NCBI GenBank assembly: GCA_013822245.1
Contig: PNKE01000035.1
Location: 1-40,316, forward strand
Direction of reading: 5' to 3'
Length of the DNA stretch: 40,316 nt
Source of the DNA: Candidatus Solibacter sp.
GTDB lineage: Bacteria > Acidobacteriota > Terriglobia > Bryobacterales > Bryobacteraceae
Shown in pieces: positions 30,776 through 38,604 of the stretch. The translations under genes and the position numbers were made by a program. Within the stretch, counting starts at the first letter, position 1. Each line of letters begins with the position of its first letter. The notes under the pieces are model-generated. The model was not told where the DNA came from. It did not search any database and saw nothing but the letters and a program-made list of their open reading frames with translations.

Positions 30776-31873
30776 TCAGCGGACAAGCCGCACCACCCAC
30801 GCGCCGCTGTCTTCCACGCCTTTCCGGTTCGAGCCCTCGACGTATGCGCCCACATATTCCGCGCACCATCCCTGGCCGCCGCCGCTGCCGTAGTAGCCCG
30901 TCGGTTTAATGAAAAACAGGCCGATCGACACAATGCGGTGGTTTACGCCCCGCGGCGTGCCCCCGTCGTTGATCGGCATGCCCACCAGCCTCCGTCCGTT
31001 GCCGATCCCCGTCTTCACATAATCGCTATAGCTCGTCGAGAACGCGTCGGTGTCCTGCTCGATTCTGGTCTCCAATGCTTCGAGCATCGTCTGCTTCGCG
31101 CCGCCTGTCAGGTCCACCAGCTCGCCCACCGTACGCGTCACGGTCTGGAAATCGTTGATAATCGTGTCGCGTATGCGGCTGGCGCTGGTCTCTTCGATGA
31201 AGCCGCGTTCTTCGCCGCCCGCCGCCTCCGCCGTGTCAATCACTTCCTGGAACTGGTCGCCTGGGCACACGCTCTTTCCCCCCAGTTTCGGCTTTGCCGG
31301 CCAGCGCATCGTGTAGTCCACGCCGGGCGTCAGGCCGTAGTGGGGCGGATTGGCGTTGTGGGCAAACGGCGAAAACGGGAACAGACCTTCGGTGAAGACC
31401 CTTTTCTCCACCTGCGCCCCCGTGCCCACGGCGGTGACCGTCCCCGTGCTCTTCAGCGTGACGGCCTGTATGAAATACATCGGCGCGTTGACGCTCGTCG
31501 AGACCCGTACGAATCGGCTCTTCAGCGGTGCGCCGGCCGCCGAATACCACGGGCCATCAACCGAAGGGGAGACCTTCAGGACCGTATTCGTGAAAGGCCG
31601 GCTCGCCATGTCGTAGCGGTCCCGGCTCTGAGCGGCGCTGTATTCGGCCTGCATGAGCCCGCTCGAGGTCCCGTCGAGTAGGACCGCCGCGCGCAGCGCA
31701 GCGGAATCCACATAGTTCTGGGCTTCGCTCTTAATCAGGTAGAGACGGCCCAGATCGACGGCCATGCCCACACAGCCAATCAAAATGACGCACGCCACGG
31801 CCGCTACGATGAGTACGAATCCCCTTCGTCTGCCCTCTTGGCGGCATCGTCCGCGGGTCCGCTTATTGATCAT
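30776..31873 (-). CDS. TadG-like pilus assembly protein
   Basis: A 365-residue protein. After a very basic start (MINKRTRGRCRQEGRRRG) comes the membrane helix FVLIVAAVACVILIGCVGMA and then VDLGRLYLIKSEAQNYVDSAALRAAVLLDG, the pattern of TadG-type (Flp pilus assembly) proteins. The remaining ~300 residues are periplasmic, with no von Willebrand domain recognisable. The ATG at 31873 has AAGGAG seven bases upstream, better than the GTG at 31879. It is the first gene of the three-gene pilin operon. Confidence 0.78.
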   Translation of the reverse strand: MINKRTRGRCRQEGRRRGFVLIVAAVACVILIGCVGMAVDLGRLYLIKSEAQNYVDSAALRAAVLLDGTSSGLMQAEYSAAQSRDRYDMASRPFTNTVLKVSPSVDGPWYSAAGAPLKSRFVRVSTSVNAPMYFIQAVTLKSTGTVTAVGTGAQVEKRVFTEGLFPFSPFAHNANPPHYGLTPGVDYTMRWPAKPKLGGKSVCPGDQFQEVIDTAEAAGGEERGFIEETSASRIRDTIINDFQTVTRTVGELVDLTGGAKQTMLEALETRIEQDTDAFSTSYSDYVKTGIGNGRRLVGMPINDGGTPRGVNHRIVSIGLFFIKPTGYYGSGGGQGWCAEYVGAYVEGSNRKGVEDSGAWVVRLVR

Positions 31874-31879
31874 GGACAC

Positions 31880-32179
31880 TCTCCTTTGATCTCGGCTCTG
31901 GTTGTATGATCGGCTGCTTGCCGTCTAGGACCAATACTCCCGATGGTTGTACTTGGAAAACTTTAAGACCTAGTACGGATAAGCGAGCTGCTCTAGCTCG
32001 ACAGCCATCGGGCAAGGCGGCGTGACCGCCTCCGAAACCCTCCCGCTGCTGGACCCGCTGGTGGATGCGCCCGGCCGGCGAACGCTGCCGCCGTCTGCCG
32101 CGGCGGGCGCCGGACAGAGCGCCGCGAAGCCCGCGGAAGCCCTTCTGGCGCGGGTTTCAGGGGGGCAATGACCTCCAAA
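31880..32179. other. Region upstream of the tad genes with hairpins and a short plus-strand ORF
   Basis: No ORF over 60 codons is convincing. Two perfect hairpins are visible: CGAGCT/AGCTCG at 31984-32000 and GGCGG/CCGCC at 32016-32030. A plus-strand frame from a GTG at 32022 to a TGA at 32171 reads VTASETLPLLDPLVDAPGRR and on for 49 codons, with codon use like coding DNA, followed 8 bases later by a terminator. It could be the end of a lost gene or a short peptide. Confidence 0.35.
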
Positions 32180-32201
32180 CGCCCGTTTTGCGGGTGTTTT
32201 T
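32180..32201 (+). terminator. Rho-independent terminator ahead of the HU promoter
   Basis: The stem CGCCCG/CGGGTG (one G-U pair) with loop TTTTG is followed by TTTTT. Flanking AAA/TTT pairs extend it to nine. It faces the plus strand, and would end whatever is transcribed from 31880-32170. Confidence 0.6.
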
Positions 32202-32213
32202 GACACAACCCCC

Positions 32214-32243
32214 TTTACACGGACCTCGGAATCGCCGTATCAT
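32214..32243 (+). promoter_or_regulatory. Sigma-70 promoter of the HU gene
   Basis: TTTACA (5 of 6 to the -35) and TATCAT (5 of 6 to the -10) are separated by 18 bases. The start would be near 32250, giving a leader of about 130 bases. That leader contains a small hairpin (CTGAA/TTCAG at 32262-32274) followed by a T-rich run (GGGTTTTTGTTT), which might act as an attenuator. Confidence 0.6.
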
Positions 32244-32380
32244 TTGAGCGAACGGGACCATCTGAACAATTCAGAGGGTTTTTGTTTCGAAGGCGAACGT
32301 TCCCTGTCCGAGCCGCCCGGTGCCAGCGTACCGGCGAAAGGGCGAGACACTCGCAGTCGCAACTCACCAGGAGGCATGAA

Positions 32381-32686
32381 ATGGCTGAAGCGAAGAAACT
32401 CACGCAGACTCAAATCGTGAAGGAACTGGCGGCGTCCTGCGAACTCAGCAACAAGCAGGCGAAGGCTGTGCTCGACAAACTGGTCGATCTGGCCATCCGC
32501 GAAACGAAGAAGAACGGGCTGTTTGTCATCCCCGGCATCGGCCGGCTCAAGAAGGTGGAGCGCAAGGCCCGCCAGGGCCGCAACCCGGCGACCGGCGCCA
32601 CCATCAAGATCCCGGCCAAGAAGGTCGTGAAGTTGACGCTGGCGAAGGCGTTGAAGGACTCCATCGTTCCGCCGAAGAAGAAGTAG
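32381..32686 (+). CDS. HU-family DNA-binding protein
   Basis: A 101-residue histone-like protein. The helical dimerisation half is LTQTQIVKELAASCELSNKQ followed by AKAVLDKLVDLAIRETKKNG. The conserved IPGIGRLKKVERKARQGRNPATG is the start of the DNA-binding beta arm. The C-terminus is Lys-rich (PPKKK). AGGAGG lies six bases before the ATG. It bends and compacts DNA. A strong promoter and a good terminator make it a monocistronic unit. Confidence 0.93.
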   Translation: MAEAKKLTQTQIVKELAASCELSNKQAKAVLDKLVDLAIRETKKNGLFVIPGIGRLKKVERKARQGRNPATGATIKIPAKKVVKLTLAKALKDSIVPPKKK

Positions 32687-32710
32687 GCTGACCCGCCCCA
32701 GAAAGTAAGA

Positions 32711-32740
32711 AACCCCGCCGGGGCTGATTCCGGCGGGGTT
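32711..32740 (+). terminator. Terminator of the HU gene
   Basis: A strong stem, AACCCCGCCGG with CCGGCGGGGTT, has a loop of eight bases and lies 25 bases after the HU stop. No long T-run follows (CCTGCTTT), but the stem is very stable. As it is nearly symmetric it could also serve the tatA gene on the other strand. Confidence 0.65.
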
Positions 32741-32781
32741 CCTGCTTTGCGGGCGTCAGAGATGGCTGCCGGGAAGACGAG

Positions 32782-32967
32782 CTAAGCGTCCTTCTTCTCT
32801 TCTTCCTTTTCCTTTTCCTTTTCCTTCTTCTCTTCCTTCAACGCGTTCTTGAAGTTCTTGATACCCTCGCCGAGGCCCTTGGCCACTTCCGGGATCTTCT
32901 TGCCGCCGAACAGCAGCACAGCGACCGCCAGGATAATCAATAACTCGGGGATGCCGATTGACCGCAC
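32782..32967 (-). CDS. tatA: Sec-independent translocase subunit TatA/E
   Basis: A 61-residue protein with a GTG start 3-4 bases after CCC and with AAGGAGG upstream. The N-terminal membrane helix ([18 protein letters not shown]) with the conserved [21 protein letters not shown] amphipathic helix is characteristic of TatA. The C-terminal tail is a run of Lys/Glu ([15 protein letters not shown]). TatA forms the variable pore that lets folded proteins with twin-Arg signals cross the membrane. tatB and tatC are not beside it. It is transcribed from the promoter at 32993-33022. Confidence 0.93.
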   Translation of the reverse strand: MRSIGIPELLIILAVAVLLFGGKKIPEVAKGLGEGIKNFKNALKEEKKEKEKEKEEEKKDA

Positions 32968-32992
32968 AGGGCCTCCTTTAGTAGTCCTCTCT

Positions 32993-33022
32993 ATTGTAGG
33001 AACCACACAAAATGGGCGTCAA
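32993..33022 (-). promoter_or_regulatory. Sigma-70 promoter of tatA
   Basis: On the minus strand TTGACG and TACAAT are separated by 18 bases, each 5 of 6 to consensus. The -10 box is about 26 bases upstream of the GTG. The -35 overlaps the start of the plus-strand 33012 ORF. Confidence 0.65.
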
Positions 33023-33209
33023 GCGAGTGCCGTCGAAGCCCGCCGGGCCATCCAAGGCCGAACAGGCGCAGTCAGACCATGAGAAATCGCAAAAGGCCAA
33101 GCGCCATGCCAGGATCATCCTCGGCTCTCCGCCCCCTGCACAGGCGTTCACACCCAAGCGCCTGAAGCCGCCGAAGCATAAAAAACCGCCGGGCGCCGAA
33201 GAAGTCTGA
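33012..33209 (+). CDS. Small Lys/Pro-rich hypothetical protein
   Basis: A 65-residue, strongly basic protein ([20 protein letters not shown] at the start, [17 protein letters not shown] near the end). There is no domain that I recognise. The codon pattern is GC-rich at third positions as for real genes here. The ribosome-binding site is weak (AGGA 12 bases away), and the start overlaps the tatA promoter on the opposite strand, which lowers confidence. It lies 59 bases before comEC and might be transcribed with it. Confidence 0.4.
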   Translation: MGVKRVPSKPAGPSKAEQAQSDHEKSQKAKRHARIILGSPPPAQAFTPKRLKPPKHKKPPGAEEV

Positions 33210-33268
33210 CCGGCGCCATCTTCGTGTGAGAGAAAGGCCGCCGCGCGCGCACTCTAACTGCGTAAGCC

Positions 33269-35773
33269 ATGAGATATGCGCTGCTTGGGCCGTCGTGTGC
33301 CTTCGTGCTGGGCGCCGCCTACGGGCACGCCCTGGGCATGGCGCCTGGGGAGTCCGCTATCGCGGCGGCCGTGTTTACGGCGCTGGGGGCTGTGCAGGCG
33401 TGGCGGCGGAAACCGGGTTGGGCGCTGGCCTGTTTCTCCTTGGCATGTGCCGCGGGCGGTGCAGGATACGCGACGGCAAGACGGCCCGCCGCGCCGGCGA
33501 ACGTCCCATTTCGAGTGAACGAAGTTTCATTGTTTGAAGGTTGCGTGACGGGTCCCACCGAGGGATTCGAAGGTGCGCAGCGGGTGACCGTCGAGATCGC
33601 CGATGGCATGCGGATGAACCTGTCGCAAGGCAGATTCACCCAGCGGCTGGAGTATGGCGAACGGATCCGGTTCCGGGCGGCGCCGCGGATTCCGCGCAGC
33701 TTCGCCAACCCAGGCAGCTTCGACTACGCCGCATGGCTGGCCGCCCGCGGCATCTACTGGCAGGCGCGTCTTGCGCCCAGGACATCCATCGAGCGCCTGC
33801 CCGGCCGCTGCGGCGGACGCTTCGCCGGGGCCGTGCAGCGGGTCCGTGCGGCGGCCTTGGACAAGATTGACAAGCTCTATGCCGCCGACGGCTATCGCAA
33901 GGCGATGATGAAGGGCCTGCTGCTGGGCGAGGAGAGCGAGATCCGCCGCGCCTGGGTGGAAGGCTTCCGCCGCACGGGCACCTACCACGCGCTGGTGATC
34001 TCCGGCAGCCATGTGGCCTTCGTCGCCGGCATCTTCCTGCTCTACCTGCGGCGGTTCAGGTATGGCGAGTCAACGATGCTCCTGCTCAGTTGCCTCACAG
34101 CCTGGAGCTACGCCCTGATCGCGGGAGGCGATCCACCGGTCACCCGCACGGCCGCCGGCTTCACCCTGGCCGCCATTGCCCGCTGGCACTGCCGCCGTGT
34201 GTCGCTGCTCCACATCCTGGCCACCGTGGCGGTGATCTTCGTCGTCTGGGAGCCGTGGCAGGTGGCCGAGGCCGGTTTCCAGTTATCGTTCATGGCCGTT
34301 GCGGCCATCGGCGCCGTGGCCGCGCCCTGGCTGGAGGACTACGTCATGCCGGCGGTGCGCGCCGCGGCGGCCTGCCGGGACAGGAACGGCCGCGTCTATC
34401 AACGCCGTGATGAGATCTGGATGCTCGAATTGCGCCTGATTAGCGAAACCGCCGCCGGACTGACCGGCTGGACTCCCGCGCGATGGCGGCTGTGGATCGG
34501 CCGCGCCCTGGGCACGGGTCTTTTCGTCCTCACCATGTTCATCGTCTCGGCCGCCATCCAACTGGCTCTCGCGCTGCCCATGGTGCTCTACTTCCACCGC
34601 CTGTCGGTCACCGGCCTGTCCGCCAACGTCCTGGCCACCCCCGTCATCACCTTCGCCATCCCCGCCGGATTCCTCGCCATTCTCACCGGCTGGGGCTGGG
34701 CGGCGCAACTTGCCGCCGGGTTGCTGGAGTTCGGCGCCAGCATCGTCGCCTGGCACGGCCTCTGGGAGCCGCACTGGCGCATGCCTGACCCGCCGCTGTG
34801 GCTGACCCTGGCCTTCGCTTCCAGCACCGCCGCTCTCGGCATCGCTCTGGTCGCACGCCGCTGGCGCATGGCTGCGTTCTGCGCCAATCTCGCCATCCTC
34901 GCCGCCGTCACCCTGCACCCGTTCCAGCCTCGCACCGGCAAGGGCCAGCTCGAACTGGCCGCCATCGACACCGGTCAGGCCGAGAGCCTGCATCTGGCCC
35001 TGCCTGGCGGAGGGTCGATGCTGATAGACACGGCGGGCTTCGCCGGTCCCGCCGGCGTCCGCCGCACCCGCCTCGACCCCGGCGAGGACGTCGTCTCGCC
35101 TTACCTATGGCAGCGCGGCATCAAGCGCCTCGACGCCGTCGTCATCAGCCACTTCCACTCCGACCACTCCGGCGGACTCGAAGCCGTGCTGCGCAACTTC
35201 CGCCCGGCCGAACTCTGGGTGGCGTCGATTCCCGATTCCATGCTCTCCGGCGTCCTGGCCTGGACCCGCGCCTCGTCAACCCGCATCCGCACCATCCGCC
35301 GCGGCCAGACCCTCCATGCCGGCGGCGCCGTTTTCGAGGTGTTGGCCCCGCTCCACCAACCGCATCCGAATTCCCATTCGAACAATGATTCCCTGGTCCT
35401 GCGGGTCCGTTTCGGCAAGCACGCGTTCCTTCTGCCCGGCGACATCGAGCGCCTCGTCGAGCGCCGCCTCCTGGCCGCTGGGGACGATCTGCGCGCGCAC
35501 GTTCTAAAAGTGCCGCATCACGGCAGCGCGCGCAGCAATGCGCCGGATTTCCTGGACGCGGTGAATCCGGCAGTCGCCCTGGTCAGCGCTGCCGGCAGCG
35601 ACTGGATGCGGCTGCCGAGCGAAAAGGTCGTGGACGCGCTCAGGCAACGCCGCACGCTGATCCTGCGGACCGACCGCGACGGGCTGGTCTGGGTCCGGAG
35701 CGACGGCCGTCACCTCTCCCCGGGCGCCCTGCGCTGGACCGCCGGACGGTCGGGCCTGCTGGAACCCTTCTAG
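33269..35773 (+). CDS. comEC: ComEC/Rec2 DNA-uptake channel protein
   Basis: An 834-residue inner-membrane protein of full ComEC length. The N-terminal ~190 residues form the soluble DUF4131-type domain. A Competence domain with about eight membrane helices follows, with the signature RTGTYHALVISGSHVAFVAG near residue 240. From about residue 560 comes a metallo-beta-lactamase domain, with HFHSDHSGG near residue 627 and LLPGDIE near residue 720, and VLKVPHHGSARSN near residue 750. ComEC forms the channel for single-stranded DNA in natural transformation. A ComEA-like gene lies upstream at 27550. Confidence 0.93.
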   Translation: MRYALLGPSCAFVLGAAYGHALGMAPGESAIAAAVFTALGAVQAWRRKPGWALACFSLACAAGGAGYATARRPAAPANVPFRVNEVSLFEGCVTGPTEGFEGAQRVTVEIADGMRMNLSQGRFTQRLEYGERIRFRAAPRIPRSFANPGSFDYAAWLAARGIYWQARLAPRTSIERLPGRCGGRFAGAVQRVRAAALDKIDKLYAADGYRKAMMKGLLLGEESEIRRAWVEGFRRTGTYHALVISGSHVAFVAGIFLLYLRRFRYGESTMLLLSCLTAWSYALIAGGDPPVTRTAAGFTLAAIARWHCRRVSLLHILATVAVIFVVWEPWQVAEAGFQLSFMAVAAIGAVAAPWLEDYVMPAVRAAAACRDRNGRVYQRRDEIWMLELRLISETAAGLTGWTPARWRLWIGRALGTGLFVLTMFIVSAAIQLALALPMVLYFHRLSVTGLSANVLATPVITFAIPAGFLAILTGWGWAAQLAAGLLEFGASIVAWHGLWEPHWRMPDPPLWLTLAFASSTAALGIALVARRWRMAAFCANLAILAAVTLHPFQPRTGKGQLELAAIDTGQAESLHLALPGGGSMLIDTAGFAGPAGVRRTRLDPGEDVVSPYLWQRGIKRLDAVVISHFHSDHSGGLEAVLRNFRPAELWVASIPDSMLSGVLAWTRASSTRIRTIRRGQTLHAGGAVFEVLAPLHQPHPNSHSNNDSLVLRVRFGKHAFLLPGDIERLVERRLLAAGDDLRAHVLKVPHHGSARSNAPDFLDAVNPAVALVSAAGSDWMRLPSEKVVDALRQRRTLILRTDRDGLVWVRSDGRHLSPGALRWTAGRSGLLEPF

Positions 35774-35786
35774 CAGCCCCCGGCCG

Positions 35787-36092
35787 TCAATCGGCGGGAG
35801 CCGTTTCCCCGGCCGCCTCGCCCGCGGCTTCCGCTTCGTCCGCGGCTTCGGCGCCTGACAACTGCGCCTCCTGGTAGATCCGCGCCGCCTCTTCACGCAA
35901 ACAGGCCGGGACGTGCACTTCAAATGGCAGGTTCGGCATGGCAGCCGCCCCGCGAAGCACTGCCTCGATCCCATTAGCCGCCAGCAGGCTCTGAAGGTTG
36001 ATCGCCTCCATCTCGGGCATGGCCAGCGCCAGCTCGCCGTCTGTCATAGGCACCAGCTCTTCGGCATCGTGATGTTTCATCTCGTCGCTCAT
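35787..36092 (-). CDS. DUF2007-like small protein
   Basis: A protein of about 101 residues from the ATG at 36092, which has GAGGAG upstream; an ORF from 36140 is less likely. The core MPEMEAINLQSLLAANGIEAVLRGAAAMPNLPFEVHVPACLREEAARIYQEAQ matches DUF2007, a small fold related to the PII-type signal-transducing family (pattern: ...E..LL...GI.a.l........ v.V......A..il...). The acidic Ala/Glu tail (AADEAEAAGEAAGE) follows. No function is known. It is convergent with comEC and divergent from the YtxH gene. Confidence 0.62.
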   Translation of the reverse strand: MSDEMKHHDAEELVPMTDGELALAMPEMEAINLQSLLAANGIEAVLRGAAAMPNLPFEVHVPACLREEAARIYQEAQLSGAEAADEAEAAGEAAGETAPAD

Positions 36093-36179
36093 GACACGCT
36101 CCTCATCCGGATGGCGGACGAAAATCGAGGCCATCGGCATCCGGCTCCGATAGAATAACCTTTAAGGAGGCTTTTTTCC

Positions 36180-36443
36180 ATGGAAGAAGACTACAACAGC
36201 AAAGCACTCTGGTTTGTCGCCGGCGCCGCTGTCGGCGCGACCATCGCCCTGCTCTTTGCGCCCGCTACGGGTGAGGTGACGCGCCGCCGCATCGGCCGCA
36301 CCGCCGCCAAGAGCCGCGACTACGTCAACGAGGCGGGAAAGGATGTCCTGGATCGCGGCAAGGGCCTGTACGAAAAGGGCCGCAGGATCGCCGACGATGC
36401 AGCCGACCTCTTCGAACGGGGCAAAAAGATGGTGGAAGGCTGA
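36180..36443 (+). CDS. YtxH domain protein
   Basis: An 87-residue protein. Residues 9-32 form one membrane helix (LWFVAGAAVGATIALLFAPATG). The GxxxGaxxalLfAP-tG pattern is the YtxH signature, and the rest is an amphipathic helix of about 50 residues. It is anchored in the membrane with the helix in the cytoplasm. Function is unknown, possibly stress-related. AGGAGG is upstream of the ATG. The stop codon overlaps the start of the next gene by one base. Confidence 0.78.
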   Translation: MEEDYNSKALWFVAGAAVGATIALLFAPATGEVTRRRIGRTAAKSRDYVNEAGKDVLDRGKGLYEKGRRIADDAADLFERGKKMVEG

Positions 36444-38002
36444 TGACCACCCGCCTGTGCGACTTCATCAACGAGCCGTACGCGGACTTCTCTCAACCCG
36501 ATAACGCGGCCGCCATGCGCCACGCCCTGGCTCAGGTGCGCGCCGAATTCGGCAAGGAGTACGGCCTCCGCATCGGCCGCGAACGGTTCCACACCGGGAA
36601 CCTGCTGAAGTCGGTGAACCCGTCGCAACCGGACCAGGTTGTCGGTGCTCACCACAAGGCCACGCCTGAACTGGCCCTCAAGGCCATCGAAACCGCCGAT
36701 CGCTACTTCCCCGTCTGGGCCGCCACGCCCTGGCAGGAGCGCATTGGTGCGCTCCGCCGGGCCGCGGCGATCATCCAGCGCCGCAAGTTTGAATTCAACG
36801 CCTGGCTGGTCTACGAATCGGGCAAGACCTGGATCGAGGCCGAGGCCGATGTCAGCGAAGCCATCGACTTCTGCTACTACTACGCCCTGCTGGCTGAACG
36901 CATGGCCTCGCCCGAGCCCATCGTTCAACTGCCGGGCGAGCGCAACGAACTGCGCTACATCCCGCTCGGCGTCGGCCTGGTCATTCCGCCCTGGAACTTC
37001 CCGCTGGCCATCATGGCCGGCATGACCGTCGCCGCGCTGGTTTCCGGCAATACTGTCGTGGTGAAGCCCTCCAGCGACACCCCGACCATCGCCGCCAAGT
37101 TCGCCGAGGTGCTGGAGGAAGCCGGATTCCCGGCCGAAAGCTACACCATGCTGCCGGCTGGCGGCGGCGAGGTGGGCGACCTGATGGTGGACCATCCGCG
37201 CATCCGCTTCATCAGTTTCACCGGCTCGCGCGAGATCGGCCTGCGCATCAACGAACGCGCCTCGAAGACCTCGCCCGGACAGATCTGGATCAAACGCGTC
37301 GTCGCCGAAATGGGCGGCAAGGACGCCATCATCATCGATGAGGAAGCCGATCTGGAAGCCGCCGCCACGGGTGTCTGCGCCGCGGCGTTCGGCTATCAGG
37401 GACAGAAGTGTTCGGCCTGTTCGAGGGCGATTGTCGTCGATTCGGTCCATGACGCCTTTATGGAAAAGCTGTTGCCGAAGGTGCGGGCGATCAAGGTGGG
37501 TCCGGCGGACGATCCGGCTTACCAGATGGGTCCGGTCATTAATGAGCGCTCCCGCCAGACGATCCTCGACTACATCGAAATCGGCAAGCGGGACGGCAAA
37601 CTCGCCGCCGGCGGCAACAAAGTGTCGGGCGATGGGTTCTATCTCGAACCCACGGTGTTTGACGAAATCGGCCCTGATTCCCGCCTCTTCCAGGAGGAGA
37701 TCTTCGGACCGGTGCTCGCCGTCACCCGCGCCCGCGATTTCGAACACGCCCTCGAACTGGCCAACGACAGCGAATACGGTCTCACCGGCGCCATCTATTC
37801 GGCCAACCCGGCCAAAATCCAGGCCGCCGCTGACCGTTTCCACGTCGGCAACCTTTACATCAACCGCAAGTGCACCGGCGCCATGGTCGGCGCCCACCCC
37901 TTCGGCGGTTTCAACATGTCCGGCACCGACTCCAAGGCCGGCGGACCCGACTACCTGTTCTGGTTCGTCCAGGCCAAATCGGTGGCCACCAGGATCGGTT
38001 AA
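36443..38002 (+). CDS. pruA: L-glutamate gamma-semialdehyde (P5C) dehydrogenase
   Basis: A 519-residue aldehyde dehydrogenase of the RocA/PruA type, the last step of proline breakdown to glutamate with NAD+. PPWNFPLAIMAGM is the cofactor loop. The catalytic Cys (about 322) is in GYQGQKCSACSRAIV and the general base Glu (about 288) in VVAEMGGKDAI. The opening FINEPYADFSQPDNAAAM and the ending MVGAHPFGGFNMSGTDSKAGGPDYL are typical of stand-alone P5C dehydrogenases of this length. There is no proline dehydrogenase domain, and no putA or prodh gene adjacent. It overlaps ytxH by one base. Confidence 0.93.
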   Translation: MTTRLCDFINEPYADFSQPDNAAAMRHALAQVRAEFGKEYGLRIGRERFHTGNLLKSVNPSQPDQVVGAHHKATPELALKAIETADRYFPVWAATPWQERIGALRRAAAIIQRRKFEFNAWLVYESGKTWIEAEADVSEAIDFCYYYALLAERMASPEPIVQLPGERNELRYIPLGVGLVIPPWNFPLAIMAGMTVAALVSGNTVVVKPSSDTPTIAAKFAEVLEEAGFPAESYTMLPAGGGEVGDLMVDHPRIRFISFTGSREIGLRINERASKTSPGQIWIKRVVAEMGGKDAIIIDEEADLEAAATGVCAAAFGYQGQKCSACSRAIVVDSVHDAFMEKLLPKVRAIKVGPADDPAYQMGPVINERSRQTILDYIEIGKRDGKLAAGGNKVSGDGFYLEPTVFDEIGPDSRLFQEEIFGPVLAVTRARDFEHALELANDSEYGLTGAIYSANPAKIQAAADRFHVGNLYINRKCTGAMVGAHPFGGFNMSGTDSKAGGPDYLFWFVQAKSVATRIG

Positions 38003-38191
38003 CGCGATTGTCCATCCCGGCCCGGTTCGCCGGCATCTCCCAGGCTGCTGATGCGCGGGGTCGGGAATCAGCATCTGCCCGAAATGATCTGCTCCGCTGG
38101 CGGGCGTCCGTTCGCCGGGCGGAAAAAGTGGCCACGGGATTCAGAGCGCGTCCTCTACTGCAACCAGCGGCGCCGCCGCTCCCGGTTGAGT

Positions 38192-38296
38192 TATACTGGT
38201 GTTCGCCCCGATGAGAAGGGGACCCTACAGTTCAAAGCACAGGGTCGAACATGACCAACGTGGCGAGGGGCGGTTCTTCAGGAATTGCCCCTTTCC
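38192..38296 (+). ncRNA. Candidate small RNA
   Basis: A good -10 box (TATACT, 38192-38197) is followed by two hairpins, CCCC/GGGG at 38206-38221 and GACCCT/AGGGTC at 38221-38246, and then a terminator-like hairpin (AGGGGC/GCCCCT at 38266-38292, plus inner TTC/GAA pairs) followed by TTTCC. No -35 box is clear, and no ORF fits. The hairpin series suggests a structured transcript of about 90 bases. It does not match tmRNA, RNase P, SRP or 6S RNA signatures. Confidence 0.35.
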
Positions 38297-38568
38297 TTGC
38301 AAACCGGCAGTAAACCGCAAACCGGGGACCAACCAAAACCAAACCGGGACAGGAACACAATGCACCTTTTCCAGGGAGCGGAATCAGGGCGTACAACCAC
38401 AAGATATGGGAACTGCCGCGACGATGGGACCCAAACGCGGTAGCACAGAGGGCAAAACACATCGTCCGATAGCCTTACTCTTGTGGTCGTTGGGCCGGAC
38501 GAAAAAGGGCCTTGTGTCCCGGTTTGCCGTGCCGTTTGCCGTTGCCGAGCATCTTTCCGGCGTGCGGA
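38297..38568. other. Intergenic region, A-rich, no gene seen
   Basis: The stretch is less GC-rich than the rest, with short repeats such as AAACCG(C/G) around 38298-38325 and GTTTGCCGT around 38521-38545. No frame has coding character. Confidence 0.4.
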
Positions 38569-38577
38569 TGATATACT
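38569..38577 (+). promoter_or_regulatory. Extended -10 promoter of the lyase gene
   Basis: TGA followed by TATACT (5 of 6) forms an extended -10 element. The start of transcription would be near 38584, about 20 bases before the ATG at 38605. There is no clear -35 box. Confidence 0.4.
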
Positions 38578-38604
38578 TTGGCTCGTCCGCCGGATCTCAA
38601 AGCA

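Noticed and set aside
31960-32045. A cyclic-di-GMP riboswitch in front of the tad operon
   Set aside because: A GGTCACGC...CCGATGG-like stretch caught the eye, but the GGGCAAA and GACGCAAAG core elements are missing.
31970-32206. Minus-strand ORF of 78 codons upstream of the tad genes
   Set aside because: It begins inside the terminator stem and its composition fits a shadow of the plus-strand frame.
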